This document shows positions 41,890-50,037 of a stretch of DNA of 64,000 bases, in pieces. The DNA comes from Micromonospora sp. Llam0 (lineage in GTDB: Bacteria; Actinomycetota; Actinomycetes; Mycobacteriales; Micromonosporaceae). The notes beneath the pieces are model-generated. The model did no database searches. It was not told where the DNA came from and saw only the letters and a program-made list of their open reading frames with translations. Both the position numbers and the translations under genes were made by a program. The stretch's first letter is position 1. Every line of letters starts with the position of its first letter. The stretch lies in assembly GCF_003751085.1 (NCBI RefSeq), contig NZ_RJJY01000001.1:2852001-2916000 (forward strand). The letters run 5' to 3'.

Positions 41890-43437
41890 GTGCCTCGCAA
41901 TCACCAGGACACGGAAGTCCGTACGCCCGCCGCAACGCACGATTCGGCGGGCAATCCCTTGATCATTCAGGGCGGAATGGGCGTCGGCGTCTCCGGATGG
42001 CGGCTGGCCCGGGCGGTGGCCCACACCGGTCAGCTGGGGGTGGTCTCCGGGGTCGCGTTGGATGCGTTGCTCGCTCGCCGGCTGCAGGACGGCGACCGGG
42101 ACGGGCGAATCCGGCGGACGCTGGCCCGATTTCCCGCCCCCGCACTGGTACAGCGCGTCGTGGAACGCTACTTCGTGCCGGGCGGGCGACCGGACGGGAC
42201 GTCGTACCGGCCGGTGCCTCGGCTTGGGCTACGGCCCCGCCGCGACGGGCTGGAGCTCGCGGTGCTGGGTAACTTCGTCGAGGTGCTGCTCGCCAAGGAC
42301 GGCCACCATGGACCGGTCGGGGTGAACTACCTGGAGAAGACCCAGATGGCTACACCCGCAGCGGTGTACGGCGCGATGCTCGCCGGGGTCGACTACGTGC
42401 TGATGGGTGCCGGACTGCCGACCGAGATTCCACGTCTGCTCCACGCCCTGGCCGAGCACCGCTGCGTCCGGCTGCCGGTGTCGGTCCAGGAGGCAGCGCC
42501 CGGCCAACAGTTCCACGCCTCGTTCGACCCGCAGGATCTGCTGGGTGTCGCACCTGCGGCGGTGCGGCGCCCGCGGCTGCTCGCGATCGTGTCGTCCGCC
42601 ACGCTCGCGCTCTACCTGGCCCGCGACGACGCCACCCGACCGGACGGCTTCGTGGTCGAGTCGCCGGTTGCCGGCGGGCACAGCGCCCGGCCTCGCGGAG
42701 CGCTGCGGTTGACTGCCGACGGGGAGCCGGTGTACGGACCGCGCGACCGTGTCGATTTGCCGAAGATTGCCGCCCTGGGGCTGCCGTTCTGGACCGCCGG
42801 CGGGCAGTGCGGCCCCGCCGGCCTGTCCGCGGCGCACGCCTCCGGCGCCGTGGGCGTGCAGGTCGGGTCCGCGTTCGCCCTGTGCCGCGAGTCCGGCCTG
42901 GACGACAGGCTACGTCGGCGGCTGCTACACGATGCCATGCGCGGCGCCCTGGTGGTGCGCAACCGTGCCGGGGTGTCACCCACCGGCTTCCCGTTCAAGG
43001 TGGCGCATCTGCCAGGTACGGCCGCGGATGAGAGGGTCTACGCCGACCGGCCGCGCCGGTGCGACCTCGGCTACCTCCGGAGCCCGTACCAGCGGCCGGA
43101 CGGCAAGGTCGGCTTCCGCTGTCCCGCTGAACCCGTCGACGAGTACCTCCGCAAGGGCGGCGTCGTGCAGGACACCGTCGGGAGCCGCTGTCTGTGCAAC
43201 GGTCTCGTCGCCTCGGTGGGCCTGGGACAGCGACGACCCGACGGCTATCACGAACCCCCGCTACTCACTCTCGGGCAGGATCTGGCGTTCCTGCCGGCAC
43301 TGATCGGTACCGGCGACGACTACAGCGCCGCCGATGTCGTGAACTACGTGCTCGGCACGTCGGTCGCGGGTTCATCCGATGCCTCGGGTGGACATCCGGG
43401 GCCCTCGACGGCGACCCGACCTGCTCCCGATCGATGA
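41890..43437 (+). CDS. Nitronate monooxygenase-like FMN protein
   Basis: A protein of about 515 residues with a TIM-barrel NMO/2-nitropropane-dioxygenase-like fold. It shows PLIIQGGMGVGVSGWRLARAVAHTGQLGVVSG at the start, GVDYVLMGAGLPTEIP, FVVESPVAGGHSARPRG and the FMN-phosphate region GLPFWTAGGQCGPAGLSAAHASGAVGVQVGSAFA. The histidine in AGGHS fits the family catalytic base. The long C-terminal part (about 360-515) contains several Cys (CDLGY, FRCPAE, SRCLCNGL), as in the long actinobacterial subfamily. GTG 41890 is the most upstream sensible start but has only a weak RBS. Confidence 0.82.
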   Translation: MPRNHQDTEVRTPAATHDSAGNPLIIQGGMGVGVSGWRLARAVAHTGQLGVVSGVALDALLARRLQDGDRDGRIRRTLARFPAPALVQRVVERYFVPGGRPDGTSYRPVPRLGLRPRRDGLELAVLGNFVEVLLAKDGHHGPVGVNYLEKTQMATPAAVYGAMLAGVDYVLMGAGLPTEIPRLLHALAEHRCVRLPVSVQEAAPGQQFHASFDPQDLLGVAPAAVRRPRLLAIVSSATLALYLARDDATRPDGFVVESPVAGGHSARPRGALRLTADGEPVYGPRDRVDLPKIAALGLPFWTAGGQCGPAGLSAAHASGAVGVQVGSAFALCRESGLDDRLRRRLLHDAMRGALVVRNRAGVSPTGFPFKVAHLPGTAADERVYADRPRRCDLGYLRSPYQRPDGKVGFRCPAEPVDEYLRKGGVVQDTVGSRCLCNGLVASVGLGQRRPDGYHEPPLLTLGQDLAFLPALIGTGDDYSAADVVNYVLGTSVAGSSDASGGHPGPSTATRPAPDR

Positions 43438-43593
43438 GCAGCACCATGGCCGGAGCGGGTGCGACCCGGTCAAGAGCGCGGCAGTACGTCCCACCTACCT
43501 GTGCTGCTACTACGCGCCCTGCAGGCCGTCGGTTTCGCGTCAGTGGCGCAGAGTACGTCGGCATCCTGGAGATCTGCGGCTCCGCTCTGGTGC

Positions 43594-44436
43594 TCACGGC
43601 CGCCGTGACCGGTTGACGACTTTGCGGGCGACCGCCCCGTACATGGCGATGTCCTTGTCCGCTACTCCTGGGTCCTGTGAGCCGTCCGGGCGCCACTTGT
43701 GAACCTGGACCAGGCCCGGCTCGACCAGCTCCAAGCCGTCGAAGAACGCCAGCGCCGCGGCACGATGGCGGAAGACGAGGGTCTCTCCCAGCCGGTTGTA
43801 CTCCTGTTGGACCTCGGCCAACGGAATCGGGTCGAACTCATCGGTCGCGATGGACATCGCCAGGTAGCTGCCCGCTGGGAGCACGTCCAGGACCTGCCGT
43901 ACGACCTGTTGCGCTACCGCGTCGTCCTCAATGAAGTGCACGACCGCGATCAGCAGCAACCCCACCGGCTGGTTCAGGTCGAGAGTCCGCAGGAGTTCCG
44001 GCGCGGAGATGATCGCCTGAGGGTCGCGCATGTCGGCCGCGACGTAGGCCGTGCGCCCCTGTGCCGTCCCCACCATCAGAGCCCGCGCGTGCGTGAGCAC
44101 CAGCGGATCGTTGTCGGTGTACACGACCCGTGCGGTCGGGTCGACCGACTGCACGACCTCATGGAGATTCGGTGAGGTCGGCAGTCCGGTGCCGATGTCG
44201 AGAAACTGCCGGATCCCGTGCTCGGCCGCGAGGAAGCGCGCCACCCGGTGCATGAACTGCCGGTTGGCCTGCATGTGGGCGCGCAACGCGGGCCATATCC
44301 GCAGCGAGTTCTCGCCGGCCTCGCGGTCAGCGGCGAAGTTGTCCTTGCCGCCGAGGATGTAGTCGTAGATCCGTGCGCCGTGCGCCCGATCGGTGCGCAG
44401 ATCGACCTCTCGGGCATCTTCGCCGCGATGTTCCAC
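43594..44436 (-). CDS. SAM-dependent methyltransferase, DUF574/Methyltransf_19 type
   Basis: A 280-residue member of the actinomycete-specific S-adenosyl-methyltransferase family. It has the hallmark ARIYDYILGGKDNFAADRE, motif I FLDIGTGLPTSPNLHEV, the acidic VVYTDNDPLV and AYVAADMRDP. Function is unproven for most members, which are abundant in streptomycetes and relatives. GTG 44434-44436 follows GGAGG with 5-nt spacing; the frame is open further upstream, but those residues are low-complexity and unlike the family. Confidence 0.9.
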   Translation of the reverse strand: MEHRGEDAREVDLRTDRAHGARIYDYILGGKDNFAADREAGENSLRIWPALRAHMQANRQFMHRVARFLAAEHGIRQFLDIGTGLPTSPNLHEVVQSVDPTARVVYTDNDPLVLTHARALMVGTAQGRTAYVAADMRDPQAIISAPELLRTLDLNQPVGLLLIAVVHFIEDDAVAQQVVRQVLDVLPAGSYLAMSIATDEFDPIPLAEVQQEYNRLGETLVFRHRAAALAFFDGLELVEPGLVQVHKWRPDGSQDPGVADKDIAMYGAVARKVVNRSRRP

Positions 44437-44668
44437 CAAGGCCTCCGTAAACGATGTCGTCCTCGCGCAGGCGACCCTACACGGGTCGGCCCTCACCTCC
44501 TGTGTAGACATGTCGACGCGAAGATCGCCACCACCGCCGCCCGTGCCCGGTGCGCGACCGCCCCGGCCTTGCCCGACGGCGTGAAACAAGCCAATCGGCG
44601 CAGGCTCAGGCGGGCCGGCAGCTGAGGGCCGGCCCGCCGAACCGGTTGGCCCGTCCGGATCGGTGGGA

Positions 44669-44774
44669 TCAGATCCCGGCGCAGGTGACGGCGGCGCCGC
44701 TGCCGTTTCCAGTGCCCTGGAATCCGAAACTGGTGCTCTGACCGGCGGCCAGCCGGCCGTTGTAGCTCTGGTTC
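44669..44774 (-). pseudogene. C-terminal tail of a CBM2 (cellulose-binding) protein
   Basis: Directly beside the right end of TnpB copy 2, the minus strand reads NQSYNGRLAAGQSTSFGFQG followed by TGNGSGAAVTCAGI and a stop (TGA at 44669-44671). This is the standard ending of a family 2 carbohydrate-binding module, including the final Cys. About 36 residues remain and no upstream part exists in the window, so it is the broken end of a secreted cellulase- or chitinase-type gene. Confidence 0.75.
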
Positions 44775-44990
44775 TTGACAATCCTCCCCGCCCTAAGGGA
44801 CGGGGATTCCCTGGGTCGCCCCAGGGGGTTCCTGTTTCACCGACGACCGCCCCGTCCGAGAGGAGGACTCCCGGTGAGGTCTTACACCGCCTCCACAGGC
44901 AATCACGGAGAGCCCCTCCGCGAGAATGTTCCGTGCCGCGTTCACGTCCCGGTCATGGGCCTGCCCGCACCGGCAGGTCCACGACCGCAC
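44775..44990 (-). ncRNA. Candidate omegaRNA (reRNA) of TnpB copy 2
   Basis: The same hairpins as copy 1 are found at the tnpB 3' end and element right end. The guide would be read from the flank starting at 44774 towards lower coordinates, i.e. GAACCAGAGCTAC..., inside the CBM2 tail. Guide sequences of the two copies would therefore differ. Transcription is not shown and the 5' limit is a guess. Confidence 0.42.
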
Positions 44991-46004
44991 GGCCAACGGC
45001 ATCCGCTCGGCCAGTACGCCACACGCGGAGCACAGTCGGGTCGACGGGAACCAGCGGTCCACGACCACCAGGTCCCGGCCGTACCAGTCGGTCTTGTAGG
45101 TCAGCATGCTGCGGAACCGCCGCCAGCCCGCATCCGAGACGGCGCGGGCCAGACTGTGATTGGCCATCATGTTGCGGACGGTCAGGTCCTCGATCACGAT
45201 CGTTTGGTTTTCACGAACGAGCCGAGTGGTCAACTTGTGCAGGTGATCGCGGCGGCGGTCGGCGATCCGGGCATGAACCCGGGCCACCGCCAACCGGGCC
45301 TTGGCCCGGTTCGCCGAACCTCGGGCCTTACGCGCGAGGTTCCGCTGGGCCCGGGCCAGCCGATCGCGGTCGCGGCGTTCGTGCCTCGGGTTGGGGATCT
45401 TCTCCCCGGTGGACAGGGTGAACAGGCTGTCGAGCCCGGCGTCGACCCCCACCACGGCACCCGACGCCGGGGCCGGTTCGATCCGGTCGTCGCAGAGCAG
45501 GGACACGAACCAGCGGCCCGCCGGGTCCTGCGACACCGTCACCGTCGACGGCGCCGCACCCTCCGGCAACGGTCGGGACCAGACGATGTCCAACGGATCG
45601 GACATCTTCGCCAGGGTCAGCCGACCGTCGCGCCAGCGAAACGCACTGGCGGTGTACTCCGCCGACCGACGCGACCGCTTCCTCGACTTGAACGTCGGAT
45701 ACCGGGCCCGTTTCGCCCAGAAGTTGGTGAACGCGGTCTGCAGGTGCCGCAGCGCCTGCTGCAGAGGGACGCAGGAGACGTCGTTGAGGAACGCGAGGTC
45801 GTCGGTCTTCTTCCACCCGGTCAGCATCGCCGACGTCGCGTTGTAGGTGACCCGTTCCCGACGCAGGGTCCACGCCTCGCTGCGGGCGGCCAGGGCCATG
45901 TTGTAGACCAGCCGGACACAGCCGAACGTCCGGGCGAGCTCGGCCGCCTGCCCGGGGGTGGGGTAGAAGCGGTACCTGAACGCCCGCTTCACGGTCCTGG
46001 ACAC
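44793..46004 (-). CDS. tnpB: TnpB RNA-guided nuclease, copy 2
   Basis: A 403-residue TnpB with the same complete RuvC triad (VVGVDAG, IVIEDL, DRDVNAARNI) and zinc-ribbon as copy 1. Differences from copy 1 cluster near the N-terminus (SEAWTLRRERVTYN versus TEAWTQHRQRITYN; LTGWKK versus LTAWKK; FWAKRA versus FWARRA), with one more at PNPRHER. GTG 46002-46004 corresponds exactly to the copy 1 start; an open frame upstream runs into element and paaX sequence and is not coding here. Confidence 0.93.
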   Translation of the reverse strand: MSRTVKRAFRYRFYPTPGQAAELARTFGCVRLVYNMALAARSEAWTLRRERVTYNATSAMLTGWKKTDDLAFLNDVSCVPLQQALRHLQTAFTNFWAKRARYPTFKSRKRSRRSAEYTASAFRWRDGRLTLAKMSDPLDIVWSRPLPEGAAPSTVTVSQDPAGRWFVSLLCDDRIEPAPASGAVVGVDAGLDSLFTLSTGEKIPNPRHERRDRDRLARAQRNLARKARGSANRAKARLAVARVHARIADRRRDHLHKLTTRLVRENQTIVIEDLTVRNMMANHSLARAVSDAGWRRFRSMLTYKTDWYGRDLVVVDRWFPSTRLCSACGVLAERMPLAVRSWTCRCGQAHDRDVNAARNILAEGLSVIACGGGVRPHRESSSRTGRSSVKQEPPGATQGIPVP

Positions 46005-46158
46005 AGTCCACAGTCTAGCGATTCGGTCGTGAGCCGTGGGGTGGCGTGTGGGGTGGACGCCGATCCGCCCTGGCGGCGGATCGGCTTTCCCTGCCCTGCT
46101 CCGCAGGAGTTCCGTTTCCTCCCCGGCCGCAACGCCGGAGTATCCACGGAAGGAATCC

Positions 46159-46722
46159 GATGACCGACCACCGGGCACCGGGCACGTGGTGCAGCGACTC
46201 GTCCAGTGCCCGCTTCACCGGCTCGGCGTCGGATCCGGGCCGGATCCAGACGCTGTCGTACAGGCCCACGAAGCGCAGCGCGCTCAACGCTCTGCGTACC
46301 GCGTGACGGGACGCCTGGCCCGGGCTCGGGATCGAGAAGGACACCATCAGCCACTGGCCGGACCACTGGGGCGGGCGGGCGCCGAAGTTCAGGAAGTGCC
46401 GCATCCGCGAACGGTGCCGGGCGATCGCGGCGGGCGTGAGGTGGTAGACCGGTGGCCGCCCGGTCCCCCGGGTCGCGATGAGTCCCCGCTTGACCAGCCG
46501 GGACAACGCCGCACGGGCGCTGGACTCGCTGACCCCGAACTCAGCCAGGATCGCGATGACCGCCGCCGACGGCAGACCCGCGTCCGATGAGTCGAGATAC
46601 TCACCGAGCAGGGTCGCCAGCAGATGCTGCGGGCTGGAGCCGACCTGCGCGCGGGGGATTCGAAGGTCGTCGGCGGGTTCCTCGGCGTTCACCTCACCAG
46701 ACTGCACCCGCCGGGCCGGCAC
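46159..46722 (-). pseudogene. Truncated PaaX-family transcriptional regulator
   Basis: The N-terminal 188 residues of a PaaX-like repressor, cut at ARWSVI by TnpB copy 2. It has a winged-helix (LPSAAVIAILAEFGVSESSARAALSRLVKRGLIAT), the domain linker HLTPAAIARHRSRMRHFLNFG and the start of the ligand-binding part (WLMVSFSIP, LYDSVWIRPG). PaaX proteins are usually about 260-320 residues and need the lost C-terminal region. It is the last gene of the operon that starts at 53835, 11 nt after the VOC gene. GTG 46692 is an alternative start. The first 8 nt outside the element (46159-46166) are the shared CGGTCATC target. Confidence 0.85.
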
Positions 46723-46733
46723 CGCCTCGCCGG

Positions 46734-47069
46734 TCAGGCCCGTCGTTCGTAGACGACGACGGGGACGCCGCCTGGGTCGACGACCACCGACCGCCGCTCG
46801 TGCGGGCCCGGCACGGGCTCCCCGACCGACGCGCCGGCGGCGGCCAACTCGGCGACGCAGCTGTCGAGGTCGTCGACTTCGACGCTGAGCAGGGTGCGGC
46901 CGACGACGGGCTGCTGTGATCCGTCGGCCAGGCCGATGGTCACCGTCCCGTCGGTGAGCGCGACGTAGCGGTCACCGTCGCGGAACCGCACCGTCAGTCC
47001 GAGCCGGGTGTAGAAGTCGACTTGGGCGGCCAGGTCCCCGGCCGGAACGATAACGTGGCCGATCCTCAT
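46734..47069 (-). CDS. VOC-family (glyoxalase-like) protein
   Basis: A 111-residue protein with one vicinal-oxygen-chelate fold: MRIGHVIVPAGDLAAQVDFYTRLGLTVRF at the start, LLSVEVDDLDSCVAELAAAGASV in the middle and the C-terminal VVVDPGGVPVVVYE. Metal ligands would be His5, a central acidic residue and a C-terminal Glu. It could be a lyase, isomerase or dioxygenase-like enzyme of the catabolic pathway, or a small binding protein. Its ATG at 47067-47069 overlaps the LLM stop by 4 nt. Confidence 0.8.
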   Translation of the reverse strand: MRIGHVIVPAGDLAAQVDFYTRLGLTVRFRDGDRYVALTDGTVTIGLADGSQQPVVGRTLLSVEVDDLDSCVAELAAAGASVGEPVPGPHERRSVVVDPGGVPVVVYERRA

Positions 47070-48049
47070 CGCCGGAACCTCGGCATCACCTCGTGGGCGA
47101 ACCGTTCGACGATCTCGACGGAGCGCTCGATCGGCAACCCGAGCCACTGGGCGCGGAAGACGAAGTGGTTGAAGCCGGCGGTGGCGAAGTCGGAGATCTT
47201 CGCGGCGATGTCGTCGGGAGAGCCGAAGAAGAGCGCCTTCTCCTTGATCGCCTCCCACTGGGACTCGAAGTAGTCCATGCCGTACTGGACGTACTCGCCG
47301 TAGGACCGCCGGACCGCGTCGCCGGCGATCGCGTGTGCGGCGTCGGCGGAGTCCGCGACGCACAGGTCCCGGTGGATCGGGAAGACCGCGTCCTGTTCGT
47401 CGAAACCAGCCGCGCGACGCTGTTCCCGGTATTCGGTCAGGTTTCCGATCGCCCAGTTGCGCCGCACGTTGGACGGGGCGAGCCACGGCAGGCCCTGCCG
47501 GGCGATCCGGGCGATGCCGGTCGGGCCGTTGGCGCCGACCCAGACCGGCGGGTGCGGGCGCTGCCGCGGCAGTACGCTGCACCGCACCCCGTCCAGGGTG
47601 AAGTGCCGCCCCTCGTGGTGGACGGGCTCACCGGTCCACAACCGCTGCATCACCGCCAGCGCCTCGGTCATCCGCGACACCCGGGTACGCCGGTCGATGC
47701 CGAACGAGGCGAACTCGGCGTCGCGGTAGCCGGAGCCGATGCCCAGGACGAACCGGCCGCCGGACATCTGGTCGATGGTGGCAATCTCCTCGGCCCAGTG
47801 CACCGGATGTCCGAGGGGCAGGATGAGGATGCCGGTACCGATCTGCATGCTGCCGGAATGCTCCACGAGCCGGCTCAGCAGCGGCATCGGCTGGGGTGTG
47901 GCCAGCGACGACAGATAGTGGTGGATGCCGAACACGGAGTCGTAGCCGAGGTCGCGAATGTGCTGGACGTACTCGACCGTCTCACCGATCCGCCGCTGCA
48001 GGTCGTCGCCGAGATCGTACTGGTGGTCGAGAAGGATGCCGAACTTCAC
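47066..48049 (-). CDS. LLM-class (luciferase-like) flavin/F420 oxidoreductase
   Basis: A 327-residue TIM-barrel luciferase-like enzyme that would use FMN or F420 to oxygenate or reduce a pathway intermediate. Motifs are LGYDSVFGIHHY, IGTGILILPLGHPVHWAEEIATIDQMSGGRFVLGIGSGYRDAEF and LFFGSPDDIAAKISDF. The best internal match in this window is the LLM at 49045-50037, with the same DLGDDLQRR/PHGDDLGAH start and SLATPQPM/NLATPQPI segment, so these two are paralogues. Eight nt separate it from the crotonase gene upstream. Confidence 0.88.
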   Translation of the reverse strand: MKFGILLDHQYDLGDDLQRRIGETVEYVQHIRDLGYDSVFGIHHYLSSLATPQPMPLLSRLVEHSGSMQIGTGILILPLGHPVHWAEEIATIDQMSGGRFVLGIGSGYRDAEFASFGIDRRTRVSRMTEALAVMQRLWTGEPVHHEGRHFTLDGVRCSVLPRQRPHPPVWVGANGPTGIARIARQGLPWLAPSNVRRNWAIGNLTEYREQRRAAGFDEQDAVFPIHRDLCVADSADAAHAIAGDAVRRSYGEYVQYGMDYFESQWEAIKEKALFFGSPDDIAAKISDFATAGFNHFVFRAQWLGLPIERSVEIVERFAHEVMPRFRR

Positions 48050-48057
48050 GGTAGCGC

Positions 48058-49029
48058 CTACTTCTCGCGCGACCGGGTGTCGCTGAGCCGGAAGTACGGT
48101 GCGACCAGCCGGTCCCGGTCGGCCAGCGCCTGGCCGATGCCCTTCTCCCGGCGCTCCTTGAGGAAGTTCCAGTCCCCGTCGTCGAAGCTGACGTTGGTTG
48201 CCCAGCCGTGCCCGACCCAGCCGGTCATCGCGCCGAGGCCCTTGCCCCGGGCCTCCATGACCAGCTGCATCATCGACTTGCCCATCATCAGCGAGTCCAG
48301 CGGCATGACCGCGATCGCGTCGGCGTAGTCGTCGACCCAGCGCTGCAGTTCGTCACGTTCGACGACCTTGGTGACCAGGCCCTTGCGTTCGCCCTCTTCG
48401 GCGCCGATGGCCCGCATGGTCAGCATGACGTCCTTCATCGTGGTCAGGCCGACCTTCTCGATCCAGTGGTACATGTCCTGCGGGGCGGGACCGAGGTAGC
48501 GGAACGCCGGATGGGTGAACCGGGCGTCGGGGCTGGCGATGACGATGTCGGCCGACAGCGCGATCTGGAAGTGGCCGCCGTAGCAGTACCCCTGCACCTG
48601 GCAGATGGTCGCCTTGAGCGACTCGATGATCGGGCGGGTGAATCCGGAGCTGAGCACGTTGCGGTCGGGCAGGATGCGTTGCCGTTGCGCCGGCCGCCGC
48701 CGTGACACCTTGTCGGTGCCGGTCCGGTAGCCGATGTAGTGCCCGAGTTCGGCGGCGTCGGCGCCGGTGCCGAAGTGTTCGCCTTCGCCCTTGAACACGA
48801 TGACCTTGACCCGGTCGTCGGTCTCGGCCTCGCGGACCAGATCGCCGACGCGTTCGAAGGCGGCCACCGGAATGGCGTTGAGCCGCTCGGGACGGTCGAA
48901 GGTGATGGTGGCGACCGACCGCTGCTCGTCGACGTCGTACCGGACGTACTTCGCCAGGACCTCGGGGTCGACCTCCATGTTCTCGACGTCCCACTGGTGT
49001 TCCAGAAGTTCGGCTTCGGTCTTCTTCAC
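48058..49029 (-). CDS. Enoyl-CoA hydratase/isomerase (crotonase) family protein
   Basis: A 323-residue crotonase-fold enzyme. The CoA-binding and oxyanion regions are visible (FDRPERLNAIPVAAFERV, GEGEHFGTGADAAEL, QGYCYGGHFQIALSADIVIAS). It is longer than a standard 260-residue hydratase owing to an N-terminal 35-residue extension and an Arg-rich insert (KVSRRRPAQRQR). The classical catalytic Glu pair is not obvious, so hydratase, isomerase or C-C hydrolase activity are all possible. It lies in the same operon between two LLM genes. Confidence 0.87.
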   Translation of the reverse strand: MKKTEAELLEHQWDVENMEVDPEVLAKYVRYDVDEQRSVATITFDRPERLNAIPVAAFERVGDLVREAETDDRVKVIVFKGEGEHFGTGADAAELGHYIGYRTGTDKVSRRRPAQRQRILPDRNVLSSGFTRPIIESLKATICQVQGYCYGGHFQIALSADIVIASPDARFTHPAFRYLGPAPQDMYHWIEKVGLTTMKDVMLTMRAIGAEEGERKGLVTKVVERDELQRWVDDYADAIAVMPLDSLMMGKSMMQLVMEARGKGLGAMTGWVGHGWATNVSFDDGDWNFLKERREKGIGQALADRDRLVAPYFRLSDTRSREK

Positions 49030-49044
49030 GGCGGGTTCCTTAGG

Positions 49045-50037
49045 TCAGCTGGTACGGAAGGCGGGCATCACCTCGGCGGCGAACAGCCGCAGCGAGGCGC
49101 GCAGTTTCCCGGTCGGCATACCGAGCCAGCCGGGGCGGAAGATGACGTGGTCGAAGCCCAGCTCCCGCAGGGCGGAGATCCGTTCGATGAGCAGTTCCGG
49201 CGAGCCCAGCAGCAGTGTGTTGCGGACCAGTTCGTCGAATCGGTCCCGCTGCCAGCGCAGCGCCGGGTACTCGGCGTAGGTGGCGTACTCCCGCCGGGCG
49301 TGCGGCAGCGCCTCGGTGACGGCCTGCTCGGTGCTCCGCGCGCAGTACAGCTCGACCCCGACCGGGCGCTGCACCGTCGTCGGGTCCCGGCCGTACTCGG
49401 CCAACGCCTCCTCGTAGACGGCCCGATGCTCGGGCAGGAAGCGCCGGCTCGGTGAGTTGCCCGGCGCGTACCAGGCGTCGCCGAGTCGGGCGGCCCGGCG
49501 GACCGCTTTCCGGCCGCCGGCGCCGATCCAGATCGGCGGGCCGCCCGGGGTCAGCGGCGCGACGCCGATGGTCGCGTCGGTCTGCGGGTAGAACTCGCCG
49601 TCCTGGGTGACCGCTCGTCCGGTCCACAGCGCGCGGATCAGCCGGATGCTCTCGTCGAAGCGCCGGAACCGGGTCTGCGGGTCGATTCCGAACGCGGCGA
49701 GCTCGTTTTCCCGGTAGCCGGCGCCGACGCCGAGGACCACCCGTCCGCCGGAGAGGTGGTCCAGGGTCGCGAACTCCTCCGCGACGTGTACGGGATGGAA
49801 CATCGGCAGCAGCAGAATGCCGGTGCCGAGCAGCATGTCGCCGGAGCGCGGGATGAGGCTGGCCAGCATGGAGATCGGCTGCGGGGTGGCCAGGTTCGAC
49901 TGGAAGTGGTTGATCGTCCACACCGAGTCGTAGCCCAGTTCAGCGGCGAGTTCGACGGTGCCGAACAGTTCGGCCAGGTGCGCGCCGAGGTCGTCGCCGT
50001 GCGGATACTGGTGCGAGGCCATGATGCCGAACTTCAT
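49045..50037 (-). CDS. LLM-class (luciferase-like) flavin/F420 oxidoreductase
   Basis: A 330-residue LLM enzyme with MKFGIMASHQYPHGDDLGAH, LGYDSVWTINHFQSNLATPQP, DHLSGGRVVLGVGAGYRENELAAFGID and LLLGSPELLIERISALRELGFDHVIFRPGW. ATG 50035-50037 overlaps the acyl-CoA ligase stop by 4 nt, fixing the start. It is a close paralogue of the 47066-48049 enzyme. The reaction is unknown; members of this class in degradative clusters act as Baeyer-Villiger-like or epoxidising oxygenases or as F420-dependent reductases. Confidence 0.88.
   Translation of the reverse strand: MKFGIMASHQYPHGDDLGAHLAELFGTVELAAELGYDSVWTINHFQSNLATPQPISMLASLIPRSGDMLLGTGILLLPMFHPVHVAEEFATLDHLSGGRVVLGVGAGYRENELAAFGIDPQTRFRRFDESIRLIRALWTGRAVTQDGEFYPQTDATIGVAPLTPGGPPIWIGAGGRKAVRRAARLGDAWYAPGNSPSRRFLPEHRAVYEEALAEYGRDPTTVQRPVGVELYCARSTEQAVTEALPHARREYATYAEYPALRWQRDRFDELVRNTLLLGSPELLIERISALRELGFDHVIFRPGWLGMPTGKLRASLRLFAAEVMPAFRTS

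Larger units (their letters stand above)
44775..46158 (-). mobile_element. Solitary TnpB element, copy 2
   Basis: A 1384-bp element nearly identical to copy 1 and in the same orientation. It shares the left-end sequence TCCTTCCGTGGATACTCCGG, the right-end hairpin and the terminal TCAA; the subterminal left hairpin has diverged (loop GTTG-type instead of TTCA). Its flanks do not belong together: a PaaX-like regulator is cut at the left end and a CBM2 tail lies at the right end. The element therefore sits at a rearrangement or deletion junction, unlike copy 1. Confidence 0.85.

Noticed and set aside
43194..43616. Plus-strand frame across the end of the nitronate monooxygenase gene and the gap after it
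   Set aside because: It has no domain or RBS; it mostly overlaps the 3' end of a well-supported gene in another frame.
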